Assembly: GCF_001310275.1 (NCBI RefSeq)
Contig: NZ_LGYZ01000051.1
Span: forward strand, 1-64,000
From: Nocardia arizonensis
GTDB taxonomy: Bacteria; Actinomycetota; Actinomycetes; Mycobacteriales; Mycobacteriaceae
Length of the DNA: 64,000 nt
Direction of reading: 5' to 3'
Shown: positions 27,663-39,861 of the stretch, piece by piece
Numbering within the stretch: position 1 is the first letter of the stretch
Layout: each line of letters starts with the position of its first letter
Position numbers and translations under genes: made by a program
Notes under the pieces: generated by a model
What the model saw: only the letters and a program-made list of their open reading frames with translations
What the model was told of the DNA's origin: nothing
The model's database searches: none

Positions 27663-27681
27663 ATAGGTTAGGCTTACCAGA
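27663..27681. promoter_or_regulatory. IdeR/DtxR-type iron box in the divergent fhuF-like/permease promoter
   Basis: ATAGGTTAGGCTTACCAGA matches the IdeR consensus at 15 of 19 positions by eye. It lies 46 bases before the fhuF-like start and 46 bases before the first permease start, so one site could repress both units when iron is plentiful. Confidence 0.75.
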
Positions 27682-27726
27682 CCCAGTAACCTCGGCACCA
27701 CCATCGGGCAGGAGTAACTCGTCGCC

Positions 27727-28773
27727 GTGACACCCCTCGGTTCCGTCAGGCGACGTCGCCTTGTCGGACTTCTGACACTCACCGCCCTCTTGGCCGCCGC
27801 GGTGATCGCGAGTATCGCCGTCGGTACCCGATCCTTGGCTCCGACCACGGTTTTCGACGCGCTGCACTCCGCGTTCGCCTGCCCCGACGGGCCGTTCACC
27901 TGCCCCGCCGAATCCACGGCCGCCGAGATCGTCCGCGGGCTGCGCCTGCCCCGAACGGCGCTGGCGCTGGTGTGCGGTATCGCACTCGGCGCGACCGGCG
28001 CGCTGATCCAGGGCTACACCCGCAATCCGCTCTCCGACGCCGGGCTGCTCGGGTTGAACGCGGGCGCGGCCTTCCTCGCCGCACTCGGCATGTACCTGTT
28101 CGGCCTGACCGCGCCGGAGCAGTACATCTGGTTCGCCTTCCTCGGCGCGCTGGTGGCGGGTGTCGTGGTCTTCGGCGCGGCGGCCGTCGGCGGCGGCAAG
28201 GCGGGCCCGCTGAGCCTGGTGCTGGCGGGCGCGGCGGTCACGGTCTTCCTCCAGGCCATGACCAATGCCGTGGTCACGCTGGACAACTCGGCGCTGGACA
28301 CCTACCGCTTCTGGGTGGTCGGCACCGTCGCCGGACGCGATGCCGAGGTCTTCTGGCAGGTGCTGCCATTCCTGGTGATCGGCATGCTCACCGCCCTCGC
28401 CGCCGCGCCCGGCCTGAACCTGCTCAGCCTCGGCGACGACGTCGCGCGCGGTCTGGGGGTGAACATCGCGCGCAGCCGCGCGATCGGCCTGGCCGCGATC
28501 GTGTTGCTGTGCGGCGCGGCGACCGCGGCCGTCGGCCCCATCGCCTTCCTCGGTCTGGTGGCCCCGCACCTCGCGCGCGTGTTCACCGGACCCGACTACC
28601 GTTGGCTCGTCCCGTATTCGGGCCTGTTCGGCGCGCTGTTGCTGATGACCGCCGATATCGTCGGGCGCGTGGTGGCCCGGCCGGACGAACTCCAGGTCGG
28701 CGTGATGCTCGCGGCGCTCGGCGCGCCGGTCTTCATCGCCTTCGTACGCCGCCGGAAGCTGGTGAGCCTGTGA
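27727..28773 (+). CDS. Iron-siderophore ABC transporter permease (FecCD family), first subunit
   Basis: A 348-residue inner-membrane permease with about nine hydrophobic helices. Family features are RGLRLPRTALALVCGIALGA, GALIQGYTRNPLSDAGLLGLN near residue 100, and a C-terminal GPIAFLGLVAPHLARVFTGPD. The GTG at 27727 has AGGAG upstream. It is the first of three same-strand genes (two permeases and an ATPase). No substrate-binding lipoprotein lies next to them, so that component must be encoded elsewhere. Confidence 0.9.
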   Translation: MTPLGSVRRRRLVGLLTLTALLAAAVIASIAVGTRSLAPTTVFDALHSAFACPDGPFTCPAESTAAEIVRGLRLPRTALALVCGIALGATGALIQGYTRNPLSDAGLLGLNAGAAFLAALGMYLFGLTAPEQYIWFAFLGALVAGVVVFGAAAVGGGKAGPLSLVLAGAAVTVFLQAMTNAVVTLDNSALDTYRFWVVGTVAGRDAEVFWQVLPFLVIGMLTALAAAPGLNLLSLGDDVARGLGVNIARSRAIGLAAIVLLCGAATAAVGPIAFLGLVAPHLARVFTGPDYRWLVPYSGLFGALLLMTADIVGRVVARPDELQVGVMLAALGAPVFIAFVRRRKLVSL

Positions 28774-28828
28774 TCACGCATGCGGAAACCGCTCGCGCAC
28801 CGCATCTTCGAGCCGGTGCGGTGACCCG

Positions 28829-29941
28829 ATGAACACGACCCTGCGATCCGGCGCGCAGGATTCCGGCCGCGCCCTGCGCACCGTCCGTCCCGCCCTGCGG
28901 ATCGGACCGTTCTCGACCGTGCTGCGCCCGCGCGTGGTGCTCGTCGCGGCGGTGCTCGCGGTCTTGGTCTTCGGCCTGTTCTGCCTCGATGTCGCCACCG
29001 GCGAGACGCGTATCCCGCTGGACCGGGTGCTCGACGTGCTCTCGGGCGGCGGATCGCGCGCGCAGCGCTACATCATCTGGGAGTCCAGGATGCCGCGCGC
29101 CCTCACCGCGGTGGTGGTCGGTGCGTGCCTCGGCCTCGCGGGCGCGATCACCCAGTCGATCCTGCGCAATCCGCTGGCCGGTCCCGACATGCTCGGCATC
29201 ACCTCCGGTGCGGGTCTCGGCGCGGTACTCGCGCTCACCGGCATCGGGAACACCGGCCTCGCGGCCACGGTCGGCGCGCCGGTCGCGGCGCTGGTCGGCG
29301 GTCTCGCCACCGCGCTCGCGGTCTACGTGCTGGCCTGGGGCCGCAGCGCGACCGGCGAATCCGGCGCCACCGGAATGCGATTGGTGCTGATCGGCATCGG
29401 CGTCAACGCGCTGATGCTGGCAGGCATCAGCTGGACACTGACCCGAGGCACCCTCGAGGACGCCGCCCGCGCGCAGCTGTGGATCAACGGTTCGCTCAAC
29501 GCCGCCGACCGCAAGACCCTCGTCCCGGCGGCGATCGCGCTCGCCGCGGCACTGGTGATCACCACAGTCTCCGCGCGCACCCTCGCCGCGCTGCGCCTCG
29601 GGCCGGAGAGCGTGCGGGTACTGGGCGTGCGGGTGCAGACCCAGCAGGCGATCCTGCTCGGCACGGCGGTGGTCGTGGCCTCGGTCGCCACCGCCGCGGT
29701 GGGACCGGTCGGCTTCGTGGCATTGGCCGCACCGCAGATCGCGCGCATGGTGTTCCGCACCCCCGGCGAACCCGTCCTGGGCTCGGCGCTGTTCGGCGCG
29801 GCCCTGGTGGTCGGCGCGGACGTGGCCTCGCGCACCCTGCTCCCCGTCGACCTGCCGGTGGGCATCGTGACCGCGGCATTCGGCGGACCGTTCCTGCTGT
29901 ACCTGCTCGTGCGTATGAACCGGAAGGCCACCCTGTCATGA
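28829..29941 (+). CDS. Iron-siderophore ABC transporter permease (FecCD family), second subunit
   Basis: A 370-residue permease that pairs with the preceding one. It contains ESRMPRALTAVVVGACLGLA, GAITQSILRNPLAGPDMLGI, LWINGSLNAADRK and GPVGFVALAAPQIARMVF, all typical FecCD positions. A 50-residue Arg-rich cytosolic N-terminus precedes the first helix. Its stop overlaps the ATPase start as ATGA, so subunit stoichiometry is probably set by translational coupling. Confidence 0.9.
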   Translation: MNTTLRSGAQDSGRALRTVRPALRIGPFSTVLRPRVVLVAAVLAVLVFGLFCLDVATGETRIPLDRVLDVLSGGGSRAQRYIIWESRMPRALTAVVVGACLGLAGAITQSILRNPLAGPDMLGITSGAGLGAVLALTGIGNTGLAATVGAPVAALVGGLATALAVYVLAWGRSATGESGATGMRLVLIGIGVNALMLAGISWTLTRGTLEDAARAQLWINGSLNAADRKTLVPAAIALAAALVITTVSARTLAALRLGPESVRVLGVRVQTQQAILLGTAVVVASVATAAVGPVGFVALAAPQIARMVFRTPGEPVLGSALFGAALVVGADVASRTLLPVDLPVGIVTAAFGGPFLLYLLVRMNRKATLS

Positions 29942-30789
29942 CCACCGCACCCGAATCCGACCGACACCGGCTCGCGGCCGAGGCCATCACGGTCGGCTAC
30001 GGCGACCGCGTCGTCATCGACGGTCTGACACTCGAGATCGGCCAGGGCATCGTGACCACCGTCATCGGGCCCAACGGCTGCGGCAAGTCGACCCTGTTGC
30101 GCGCGCTCGGCCGATTGTCGCGCCCCGCGCGCGGCCGTGTCGTACTCGACGGCAAGGCGATCTCATCGATGAAGACCAAGGACGTGGCGCGGGTGATCGG
30201 CATGCTGCCGCAGACCCCCGTCGCCCCGGAGGGTCTCACGGTCGCCGATCTGGTCGCGCGGGGTCGTCATCCGCACCAGTCCTGGATCCGGCAGTGGTCG
30301 GCCGCCGACGAGGCCGAGGTCATGAGCGCGCTGGAACAGACCGGCATCGCCGATCTGGCGGGCCGACCCCTGGACGAGCTGTCCGGCGGCCAACGCCAGC
30401 GCGCGTGGATCTCGATGGCGCTGGCACAGGGCACCGACATCCTGCTGCTCGACGAGCCGACGACCTATCTGGATCTGGCGCATTCCATCGATGTGCTGGA
30501 CCTGGTGGACCGGCTGCACGACGAGATGGGCCGCACGGTGGTCATGGTGCTGCACGATCTGAATCTGGCGATCCGCTACAGCGATCGGTTGCTCGTGATG
30601 CACGCCGGTCGCATCGTCGCCCAGGGCGCCCCGGCCGACATCATCGACGCCGACCTGTTGCGCGAGGTCTTCGGACTCGCCGCCTCGGTGCTCGAGGACC
30701 CGGTGTCGGGGCGGCCCATGATCGTGCCGATCGGCACCCGGCACGTGCGCGGGTCGGCCCGCGCGCCACGCCCGGTGTGCGAGGTATGA
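29938..30789 (+). CDS. Iron-siderophore ABC transporter ATP-binding protein
   Basis: A 283-residue FepC/FecE-type ATPase. Walker A is GPNGCGKST (Lys50), the Q-loop is MLPQTPVAPEG, the signature is ELSGGQRQRAW, Walker B is DILLLDEPTTYLD and the H-loop is VVMVLHDLNLAIRYSD. It is the third gene of the importer and drives uptake of ferric siderophores through the two upstream permeases. Confidence 0.93.
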   Translation: MTTAPESDRHRLAAEAITVGYGDRVVIDGLTLEIGQGIVTTVIGPNGCGKSTLLRALGRLSRPARGRVVLDGKAISSMKTKDVARVIGMLPQTPVAPEGLTVADLVARGRHPHQSWIRQWSAADEAEVMSALEQTGIADLAGRPLDELSGGQRQRAWISMALAQGTDILLLDEPTTYLDLAHSIDVLDLVDRLHDEMGRTVVMVLHDLNLAIRYSDRLLVMHAGRIVAQGAPADIIDADLLREVFGLAASVLEDPVSGRPMIVPIGTRHVRGSARAPRPVCEV

Positions 30790-30815
30790 CCAATACCACA
30801 CAGTTACCAGACAGT

Positions 30816-30832
30816 TACGACAAGATGTAGTA
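30816..30832. promoter_or_regulatory. Imperfect palindrome upstream of blaI
   Basis: TACGACAAGATGTAGTA is a 17-base imperfect inverted repeat centred 43 bases before the blaI start. Its TACnACA/TGTnGTA halves resemble BlaI/MecI operators, so it is a likely autoregulatory site. Confidence 0.6.
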
Positions 30833-30866
30833 CGCCTTTGCGTCGTTGAGTCTCTAAACTTGTGGG

Positions 30867-31244
30867 ATGGCAGGACTTGGTGAACTCGAGAAGGCGGTCA
30901 TGGACCAGCTGTGGTCCAGCGATGAACCGCAGACGGTCCGGCAGGTGCACGAGGCATTGGCCGCCCGCCGTGAGCTCGCGTACACCACGGTGATGACAGT
31001 GCTACAACGACTCGCGAAGAAGAATCTGGTGGTCCAGCGGCGTGACGACCGCGCCCACCGGTACGCCCCCGTGCACACTCGCGACGAATTGGTCGCGGGT
31101 CTCATGGTGGACGCGCTGCAACAAGCCGACGAGGCGGGCAGTCGAGCCGCCGCGCTGGTCCACTTCGTCGAACAGGTCGGCCCCGACGAGGCCGATGCCC
31201 TGCGTGAGGCACTCGCTAAGCTCGAATCATCCGAAGGTTCCTGA
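30867..31244 (+). CDS. blaI: BlaI/MecI-family transcriptional repressor
   Basis: A 125-residue winged-helix repressor: GELEKAVMDQLWSSDEPQTV, REVHEAL-like helix (RQVHEALAARR), ELAYTTVMTVLQRLAKKNLV as the recognition region and a beta wing (RRDDRAHRYAP), then a C-terminal dimerisation helix. In this family an M56 membrane protease signals the repressor's cleavage. Here the M56 gene follows 65 bases downstream, with a hairpin between. The pair corresponds in position to M. tuberculosis Rv1846c-Rv1845c. Confidence 0.93.
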   Translation: MAGLGELEKAVMDQLWSSDEPQTVRQVHEALAARRELAYTTVMTVLQRLAKKNLVVQRRDDRAHRYAPVHTRDELVAGLMVDALQQADEAGSRAAALVHFVEQVGPDEADALREALAKLESSEGS

Positions 31245-31256
31245 TACCTTCGGCGC

Positions 31257-31280
31257 GACGCCCACAAGGCCGTGGGCGTC
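31257..31280 (+). terminator. Hairpin between blaI and the M56 peptidase gene
   Basis: A perfect 9-bp stem (GACGCCCAC/GTGGGCGTC) with a 6-base loop sits in the 65-base gap. It may attenuate readthrough, so that the repressor is made in excess over the protease. Confidence 0.55.
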
Positions 31281-31309
31281 TTGGCCCCACAACGCAGTGA
31301 GCTGAGTCG

Positions 31310-32248
31310 ATGAACGCAACCGCGCCGGTCTTCGCCGGTCTCGCATTGCTTCTCGCGGGGCCTGCTCCAGCGCTGTTGAGCCGCGCGAAATGGCCCTACC
31401 GCACACCGCGCGCGGCGTTGGTCCTGTGGCAGGCGATCGCGCTCGCCGCCGTGCTCAGCGCCTTCGGCTCCGGCCTGGCGATCGCGGCGGAACTGTTGGT
31501 CCCCGGCCCCGACGGCCGTCCGACCACCTCGCCCACCCGGGAGATCGACGCGCTCGGCCTGCCGCTGTGGCTGGCCTACGTATTCGTCTTCGCGCTCACC
31601 CTGCTCGTCGGCGGGCGGCTGATCTTCTCGATCGTGCGCGTCGGGGTGCACACCCGCCGCAGACGCGCCCGCCACCGCATGCTGGTGGACCTGCTCGACC
31701 AGAGCGGCCCGCATCGGCGCGCCGCCGATATCCGGGTGCTGGCCGCCACCGAGCCCATCGCCTACTGTCTGCCGGGTCTGCGACGGCGCGTGGTGATCAG
31801 CGAGGGCACGCTGCGGAGTCTCGACGATGCCGAGGTCACGGCCATCGTCAGCCATGAGCGCTCGCATCTGCGCGCCCGCCACGATCTGGTGCTCGAGGCG
31901 TTCACCGCCGTGCACGAGGCATTCCCGCGCCTGGTGCGCAGCCGGGCCGCGCTCGGATCGGTGAAGCTGCTCATCGAACTGCTCGCCGACGACTCCGCTG
32001 TCAAGGTCACCGGTCCCGCACCGCTGGCCCGCGCGCTGGTGGCCTGCGCCAAGTCCACCGCGCCGCAGGGCGCCCTGGCCGCGGGCGGCCCCACCACGCT
32101 CATCCGCATCCAGCGGCTCGGCGACCGGATGGGTGATCTGCGGGTCGCGACCGCCGCCTATCTCGGGTCCATCGCCATCCTGGTGGTACCCACCCTCGCG
32201 GTCGCGGTACCCTGGCTGGTCGAACTCAGCAGACTGTTCCACGGCTGA
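31310..32248 (+). CDS. M56-family membrane metallopeptidase (BlaR1/MecR1-like, no sensor domain)
   Basis: A 312-residue membrane protein with hydrophobic helices near residues 5-20, 35-60, 85-110 and the C-terminus. The zinc protease motif HExxH is seen as SHERSHLRARHD (His182-Glu183...His186). Unlike BlaR1 it ends shortly after the last helix and lacks an extracellular penicillin-binding domain. It probably regulates BlaI but must sense something other than through a fused beta-lactamase domain. Confidence 0.88.
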   Translation: MNATAPVFAGLALLLAGPAPALLSRAKWPYRTPRAALVLWQAIALAAVLSAFGSGLAIAAELLVPGPDGRPTTSPTREIDALGLPLWLAYVFVFALTLLVGGRLIFSIVRVGVHTRRRRARHRMLVDLLDQSGPHRRAADIRVLAATEPIAYCLPGLRRRVVISEGTLRSLDDAEVTAIVSHERSHLRARHDLVLEAFTAVHEAFPRLVRSRAALGSVKLLIELLADDSAVKVTGPAPLARALVACAKSTAPQGALAAGGPTTLIRIQRLGDRMGDLRVATAAYLGSIAILVVPTLAVAVPWLVELSRLFHG

Positions 32249-32358
32249 TCTCTCGACGTCATCGTCCCGACACGAGTGCCCTTCGGCGCATCGTGCGGTG
32301 GGCCCGGTCCACCGATACCGATCGGCGCCCATGCTCGCGCCACACAGAAAGGCACCCG

Positions 32359-35876
<3,518 letters not shown>

Positions 35877-35903
35877 CCGCGACACGCGTCGGAGGACCGG
35901 CCA

Positions 35904-35933
35904 CCGGCCGAGGCGTCCCCATGCCTCGGCCGG
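35904..35933 (+). terminator. Strong hairpin after guaB1
   Basis: A perfect 11-bp stem (CCGGCCGAGGC/GCCTCGGCCGG) with an 8-base loop begins 28 bases after the guaB1 stop. It marks the end of that transcript. Confidence 0.75.
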
Positions 35934-35993
35934 TAGCATGGGGGTTGCCGGTCGCCGCCGGCCGGAAAACTCCCGCATGCCGAAAGGAACAAG

Positions 35994-36066
35994 TTGTCAC
36001 CCGCGTCCGAGGGCGCCGTACAGGAGGGCTCCTCTACCGAGCCGGGTGACAAACCCGGCGCCCTCC
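35994..36066 (+). promoter_or_regulatory. Structured leader with mutually exclusive pairings before the CNNM/CorC pair
   Basis: Several complementary segments overlap: 35996-36003 (GTCACCCG) with 36043-36050; 36009-36017 (GAGGGCGCC) with 36057-36065; a local AGGAG/CTCCT hairpin at 36022-36033; and a CCGGG/CCCGG hairpin (36042-36058) that competes with the first pairing. The crossing pairs could form a pseudoknot or a switch. It does not match the M-box consensus I remember. A ligand such as a divalent metal is only a guess from the downstream genes. Confidence 0.4.
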
Positions 36067-36143
36067 TTCCCGCAGCGGTCCCATCCGAACCAGTCGCACG
36101 ACCCCGCCTATCGCCTCCGATCGCCTTCGGCGGGCGGTGTTGA
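35994..36143 (+). CDS. Possible 49-codon leader ORF overlapping the first CNNM/CorC gene
   Basis: A TTG-initiated frame lies five bases after AAAGGAA (35982-35989 region) and ends at a TGA inside the start region of the next gene, overlapping it by seven bases. The predicted peptide starts (M)SPASEGAVQEGSSTEPG and has no recognisable domain. GC-ending codons dominate its first half. The same bases form the structured leader, so translation could control folding. It may equally be untranslated. Confidence 0.35.
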   Translation: MSPASEGAVQEGSSTEPGDKPGALLPAAVPSEPVARPRLSPPIAFGGRC

Positions 36144-37579
36144 TCGTGTCCGTTCTCCTGACCGTGCTCAGCCTGATCGGCTTCGTCGCCCTCACCGCGG
36201 GCACCGCGCTGTTCGTCGCCGCCGAGTTCTCACTCACCGCACTCGAGCGCAGCACCGTCGAGGCACACGCCCGCGAGGGCGACGCACCGGCCCGCATGGT
36301 GCGCCAGGCGCATCGGACCCTGTCGTTCCAATTGTCCGGCGCCCAACTCGGCATCACCATCACCACCCTGATCACCGGTTATATCGCCGAACCCGTCCTG
36401 GCCCGGCTCATCGCGCCGCTGCTGGACGGCATCGGCCTGAGCCGCGGCGCCGCCGACGGCATCTCGCTGGCGCTGGCCCTGATCGTGGCCACCTCGCTGT
36501 CGATGATCTACGGCGAGCTGGTGCCCAAGAACATCGCCATCGCCAAACCGCTGGCGACCGCGCGCGTCACGGCCGGTCCGATGATCGCCTTCTCGGTGGT
36601 GTTCAAGTGGATGATTCGTTTCCTCAACGGCACCGCGAACTGGATGGTGCGCCGATTCGGTGTCGAACCGGCCGAGGAACTGCGTTCGGCGCGCTCCCCG
36701 CAGGAGCTGGGATCGCTGGTGCGCACCTCCGCGCTGCGCGGCGCCCTCGATCAGCGCACCGCACTGGTCATGGATCGGTCGCTACAGTTCGGTGAGCGCA
36801 GCGCCGAGGAACTCATGACACCGCGGGTCAAGATCGAATCGCTGGACAAGTCCGACACCATCGCCGATCTCATCGCCGCGGCGAGCAGTACCGGCTACTC
36901 CCGTTTCCCGGTCATCGACGGCGATCTGGACAACACCCTCGGCGTGGTGCACGTCAAACAGGCGTTCACCCATCCGGCCGCGGACCGGCGCACGGTCACC
37001 GTGCAGTCGCTGGCGCGTCCGGTGCCGGTGGTGCCCGCCAGTCTCGACGGTGACGAGGTGCTGGAACGGGTCCGCGCCGACGGTATGCAGATCGCGGTGG
37101 TCGTCGACGAATACGGCGGCACCGCGGGCATCGTCACCATGGAGGATCTGATCGAGGAGATCCTCGGCGACGTGCGCGACGAGCACGACGAGGAGGAGCG
37201 CGACGTCCGGCGCGTCGCCGACGGCTGGGACTGTTCGGGTCTGCTGCGCGTCGACGAGGTCTCGCGCGCCACCGGATACGACGCGCCCGAGGGCGAATAC
37301 GAGACACTCGGCGGTCTCGTGCTGACCCGCCTCGGCCGCATCCCCGAACCCGGCGATGAAGTGGTGCTGCCGGAATCGCCCGCACACCAACACAATTCGT
37401 TCGATACCGAGGGCGGCGGCTGGATCGCCCGGGTCGAGCGCATGGACGGTCGGCGCATCGACCGGGTGCGCCTGATTCCCGTCGACGCGCCGACGCTGCA
37501 CGCCCGCACCGCGCACGAAGGCACCGGAAGCGGCGCGCGACCGGGCACGGCGAACCATTCGGAGCACAGTCATGGGTGA
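36137..37579 (+). CDS. CNNM/CorC-type membrane protein with CBS pair (hemolysin family), first copy
   Basis: A 480-residue DUF21 membrane protein: N-terminal helices (LTVLSLIGFVALTAGTALFV, LGITITTLITGYIAEPVLA, MIYGELVPKNIAIAKP), then a CBS pair (ELMTPRVKIESLDK ... YSRFPVIDGDLDNTLGVVHV ... VVVDEYGGTAGIVTMEDLIE) and a C-terminal transporter-associated domain. Relatives act in Mg2+ or cobalt homeostasis; the hemolysin label is historical. A GTG at 36137 is used. It overlaps the second copy by eight bases and corresponds in position to M. tuberculosis Rv1842c. Confidence 0.88.
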   Translation: MLIVSVLLTVLSLIGFVALTAGTALFVAAEFSLTALERSTVEAHAREGDAPARMVRQAHRTLSFQLSGAQLGITITTLITGYIAEPVLARLIAPLLDGIGLSRGAADGISLALALIVATSLSMIYGELVPKNIAIAKPLATARVTAGPMIAFSVVFKWMIRFLNGTANWMVRRFGVEPAEELRSARSPQELGSLVRTSALRGALDQRTALVMDRSLQFGERSAEELMTPRVKIESLDKSDTIADLIAAASSTGYSRFPVIDGDLDNTLGVVHVKQAFTHPAADRRTVTVQSLARPVPVVPASLDGDEVLERVRADGMQIAVVVDEYGGTAGIVTMEDLIEEILGDVRDEHDEEERDVRRVADGWDCSGLLRVDEVSRATGYDAPEGEYETLGGLVLTRLGRIPEPGDEVVLPESPAHQHNSFDTEGGGWIARVERMDGRRIDRVRLIPVDAPTLHARTAHEGTGSGARPGTANHSEHSHG

Positions 37580-38636
37580 TCTGTTCGGCGTCGCGCTCAC
37601 CGTCGTACTGCTCGCGGGCAACGCCTTCTTCGTCGGCGCGGAATTCGCGCTCATCTCCGCCCGCCGCGACCGCCTCGAGGCGCTCGCCGCGCAGGGCAAG
37701 CGCAATGCCACCACGGTGATCAGGGCCGGGGAGAACCTGTCGATGATGCTGGCGGCCGCCCAGCTCGGCATCACGATCTGCTCGATCCTGCTCGGCCGGG
37801 TCGGTGAACCGGCGATGGCACATCTGCTCGAGGTCCCGTTCGACCTACTCGGCGTGCCCGAGCAGCTGCTGCATCCGGCGGCCTTCGCCGTGGCGTTGAC
37901 CATCGTGGTGATCCTGCACATCCTGCTCGGCGAGATGATCCCGAAGAACATCGCGCTGGCGGGCCCGGAACGTACCGCGCTGCTGCTGGTCCCGATTCAC
38001 CTGATGTGGTTGCGGCTGGCCCGCCCGCTCATCGCGCTCTACAACCTGGCCGCGAATCTGACGCTGCGGATGCTGCGAATCGAACCCAAGGACGAGTTGG
38101 AGGCGACGGTGTCGAGTGTCGAATTGGCCGAGATGATCGGCGAATCCCGTTCCGAGGGTCTGCTGGACGAAGAGGAGCACCGCCGCCTGACCCAGGCGCT
38201 GACCAGCTCCGATCGCACGGTCGGCGATGTCATGGTGGATCTTGCCAGCACCCACTCGGTGCCGCTGCGCGGCGGCGGCACAACCCTCGGCGAAATCGAG
38301 ACCGCGGTATCGGAGACCGGATTCTCGCGGTTCCCGGTGCAGGCGGACGACGGTTCCCTCGTCGGCTACCTGCACGTCAAGGATGTGCTCGACAAGGTCG
38401 CCGACGAGAATGCCGGCCCGAACACCCCCATTCCCCGCACCGATATCCGGCCGCTGCCCACGGTCAGTTCGGGTGCGACGCTGTACGAGGCGCTGGCCCG
38501 GCTGCGCCGCACCAGCAGCCATCTGGGACGCGTGGTGGACAGCCGCGGCAACACCATCGGCATCGTCGCGCTCGAGGACCTCGTGGAGGAATTCGTCGGC
38601 ACCGTCCGCGATGTCACCCATCGGGGCGCGGAATGA
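37572..38636 (+). CDS. CNNM/CorC-type membrane protein with CBS pair, second copy
   Basis: A 354-residue paralogue of the preceding gene: MGDLFGVALTVVLLAGNAFF, LGITICSILLGRVGEPAMAH, LLGEMIPKNIALAGPERTAL, followed by a CBS pair (VPLRGGGTTLGEIETAV, GFSRFPVQADDGSLVGYLHV, GRVVDSRGNTIGIVALEDLV). It lacks the C-terminal transporter-associated domain of the first copy. The overlapping pair suggests a heteromeric transporter or regulator of divalent cations. Confidence 0.88.
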   Translation: MGDLFGVALTVVLLAGNAFFVGAEFALISARRDRLEALAAQGKRNATTVIRAGENLSMMLAAAQLGITICSILLGRVGEPAMAHLLEVPFDLLGVPEQLLHPAAFAVALTIVVILHILLGEMIPKNIALAGPERTALLLVPIHLMWLRLARPLIALYNLAANLTLRMLRIEPKDELEATVSSVELAEMIGESRSEGLLDEEEHRRLTQALTSSDRTVGDVMVDLASTHSVPLRGGGTTLGEIETAVSETGFSRFPVQADDGSLVGYLHVKDVLDKVADENAGPNTPIPRTDIRPLPTVSSGATLYEALARLRRTSSHLGRVVDSRGNTIGIVALEDLVEEFVGTVRDVTHRGAE

Positions 38637-38667
38637 GCCGAATACCGAGGTGAGCGTCGTGGAGGTG

Positions 38668-39543
38668 ATGTCGTCGACCCGGTGGCGGGCGCGGGCGCGG
38701 GCCCACGCCGACCGGGTCGACGACCTCGTCGGACCGTATCTCGAACGCAGGGCGGCCGGTGCGGCACATCCGGTGATCGATTTCCTGTTCACCTATTACG
38801 GGAACAAACCCGCGCAATTGCGCCGCTGGCATCCGGGTTTCGGGATCGCCTTGGCCGACGCGCCCGAATACGAGGGCGCGCGCGGATACGCGCGGATACC
38901 GGACGCCCGCGGACGCGATCTGGTCACCGCCGATCCCGACCATCTCGCCCGCCGCCGCGACACCGTGGAATTCGTCGCGAACCTATTGCGCGCCACCGCC
39001 TCCCGACCCACACAGCTGTCCTGTTTCGGCCTGCACGAATGGGCGATGGTGTACCGCACCGACGATATCCGCCACGAGACGGTGCCACTGCGGCTGACCC
39101 GCGCGCAGACCGACGCGGTGGTGGAGTCGATGCCGTTGCGCTGCACCCATTTCGACGCTTACCGCTTCTTCACCCCGGAAGCGTTGGGCCGCAACATCAT
39201 TGCGCTCACCCGGGTCGATCAGCTCGCCCACGAACAGCCCGGTTGTCTGCATGCCACCATGGACCTCTACAAATGGGGTTTCAAACTGGTGCCGCTCCTC
39301 TCCTCCGACCTGCTTCTGGAGTGCTTCGAACTCGCCTACGCGGCACGTGAGCTCGATATGCGGGCCAGTCCCTACGATCTGTCGGACTTCGGTTACGAGC
39401 CGGTCAGGGTGGAGACGCCCGGCGGCCGTGCCGACTACGTCCGCCGCCAGTCCGAAATCGCCGAGCAGGGGGCGGCGCTTCGAGCCCGCGTCCTGCGCGC
39501 CTGCCGCGCACTGTTGGCCGAACAAGTATCCCGGGATGGCTGA
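38668..39543 (+). CDS. Putative 3-methyladenine DNA glycosylase (actinobacterial family)
   Basis: A protein of about 291 residues that matches an actinobacterial family usually annotated as 3-methyladenine DNA glycosylase. Typical segments are HPVIDFLFTYYGNKPAQLRR, RTDDIRHETVPLRLTRAQTD, MPLRCTHFDAYRFFTPEAL and HATMDLYKWGFKLVPLLSSD. I do not recognise a helix-hairpin-helix glycosylase motif, so the enzymatic label is inherited, not shown. In-frame GTG codons at 38650 and nearby are alternative starts. It follows the CBS-protein pair by about 30 bases and may be cotranscribed. Confidence 0.6.
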   Translation: MSSTRWRARARAHADRVDDLVGPYLERRAAGAAHPVIDFLFTYYGNKPAQLRRWHPGFGIALADAPEYEGARGYARIPDARGRDLVTADPDHLARRRDTVEFVANLLRATASRPTQLSCFGLHEWAMVYRTDDIRHETVPLRLTRAQTDAVVESMPLRCTHFDAYRFFTPEALGRNIIALTRVDQLAHEQPGCLHATMDLYKWGFKLVPLLSSDLLLECFELAYAARELDMRASPYDLSDFGYEPVRVETPGGRADYVRRQSEIAEQGAALRARVLRACRALLAEQVSRDG

Positions 39544-39861
39544 GGCGTTTCAGCGCAGACCGCCGCAGCGGTAGCTCCGCTCCGGGCGGGTCTCCCGTAT
39601 CCACGTCCTCGCCATCCGCGTCGCCATCCGCGTCGCCATTCGCGCTCACGCGGTCGGCGAGCACCCGAAAATTCGCCTCGGGAAAGCGAAGACGCGGTCG
39701 ATGCCCGCAATGGTGGCCCGGGTGCGCATATTTCGACCCGATCGGACGATTTCGAGGAATCCCGCCACGCGGTTACCCACCGGTATTAGCATTCAGTCAG
39801 AAGTTCAGCTGTCCCAGTCAGCAGTTCGCCTGCCGACACCGAAGTTCGAGGTACCGCAACG
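39544..39861. other. 318-bp gap with a short 12-bp tandem repeat
   Basis: No gene is convincing. At about 39610-39645 a 12-base unit (GCCATCCGCGTC) occurs about three times in tandem; on the minus strand it gives an Asp/Gly/Ala-rich frame that I do not consider coding. The right half, more AT-rich, should hold the promoter of the exported protein at 39862. Confidence 0.5.

Noticed and set aside
36020..36066. Possible M-box magnesium riboswitch
   Set aside because: The AGGAGGGCTCCT stretch recalls one M-box segment, but the other conserved segments I remember are absent; it is kept only as an unassigned structured leader.
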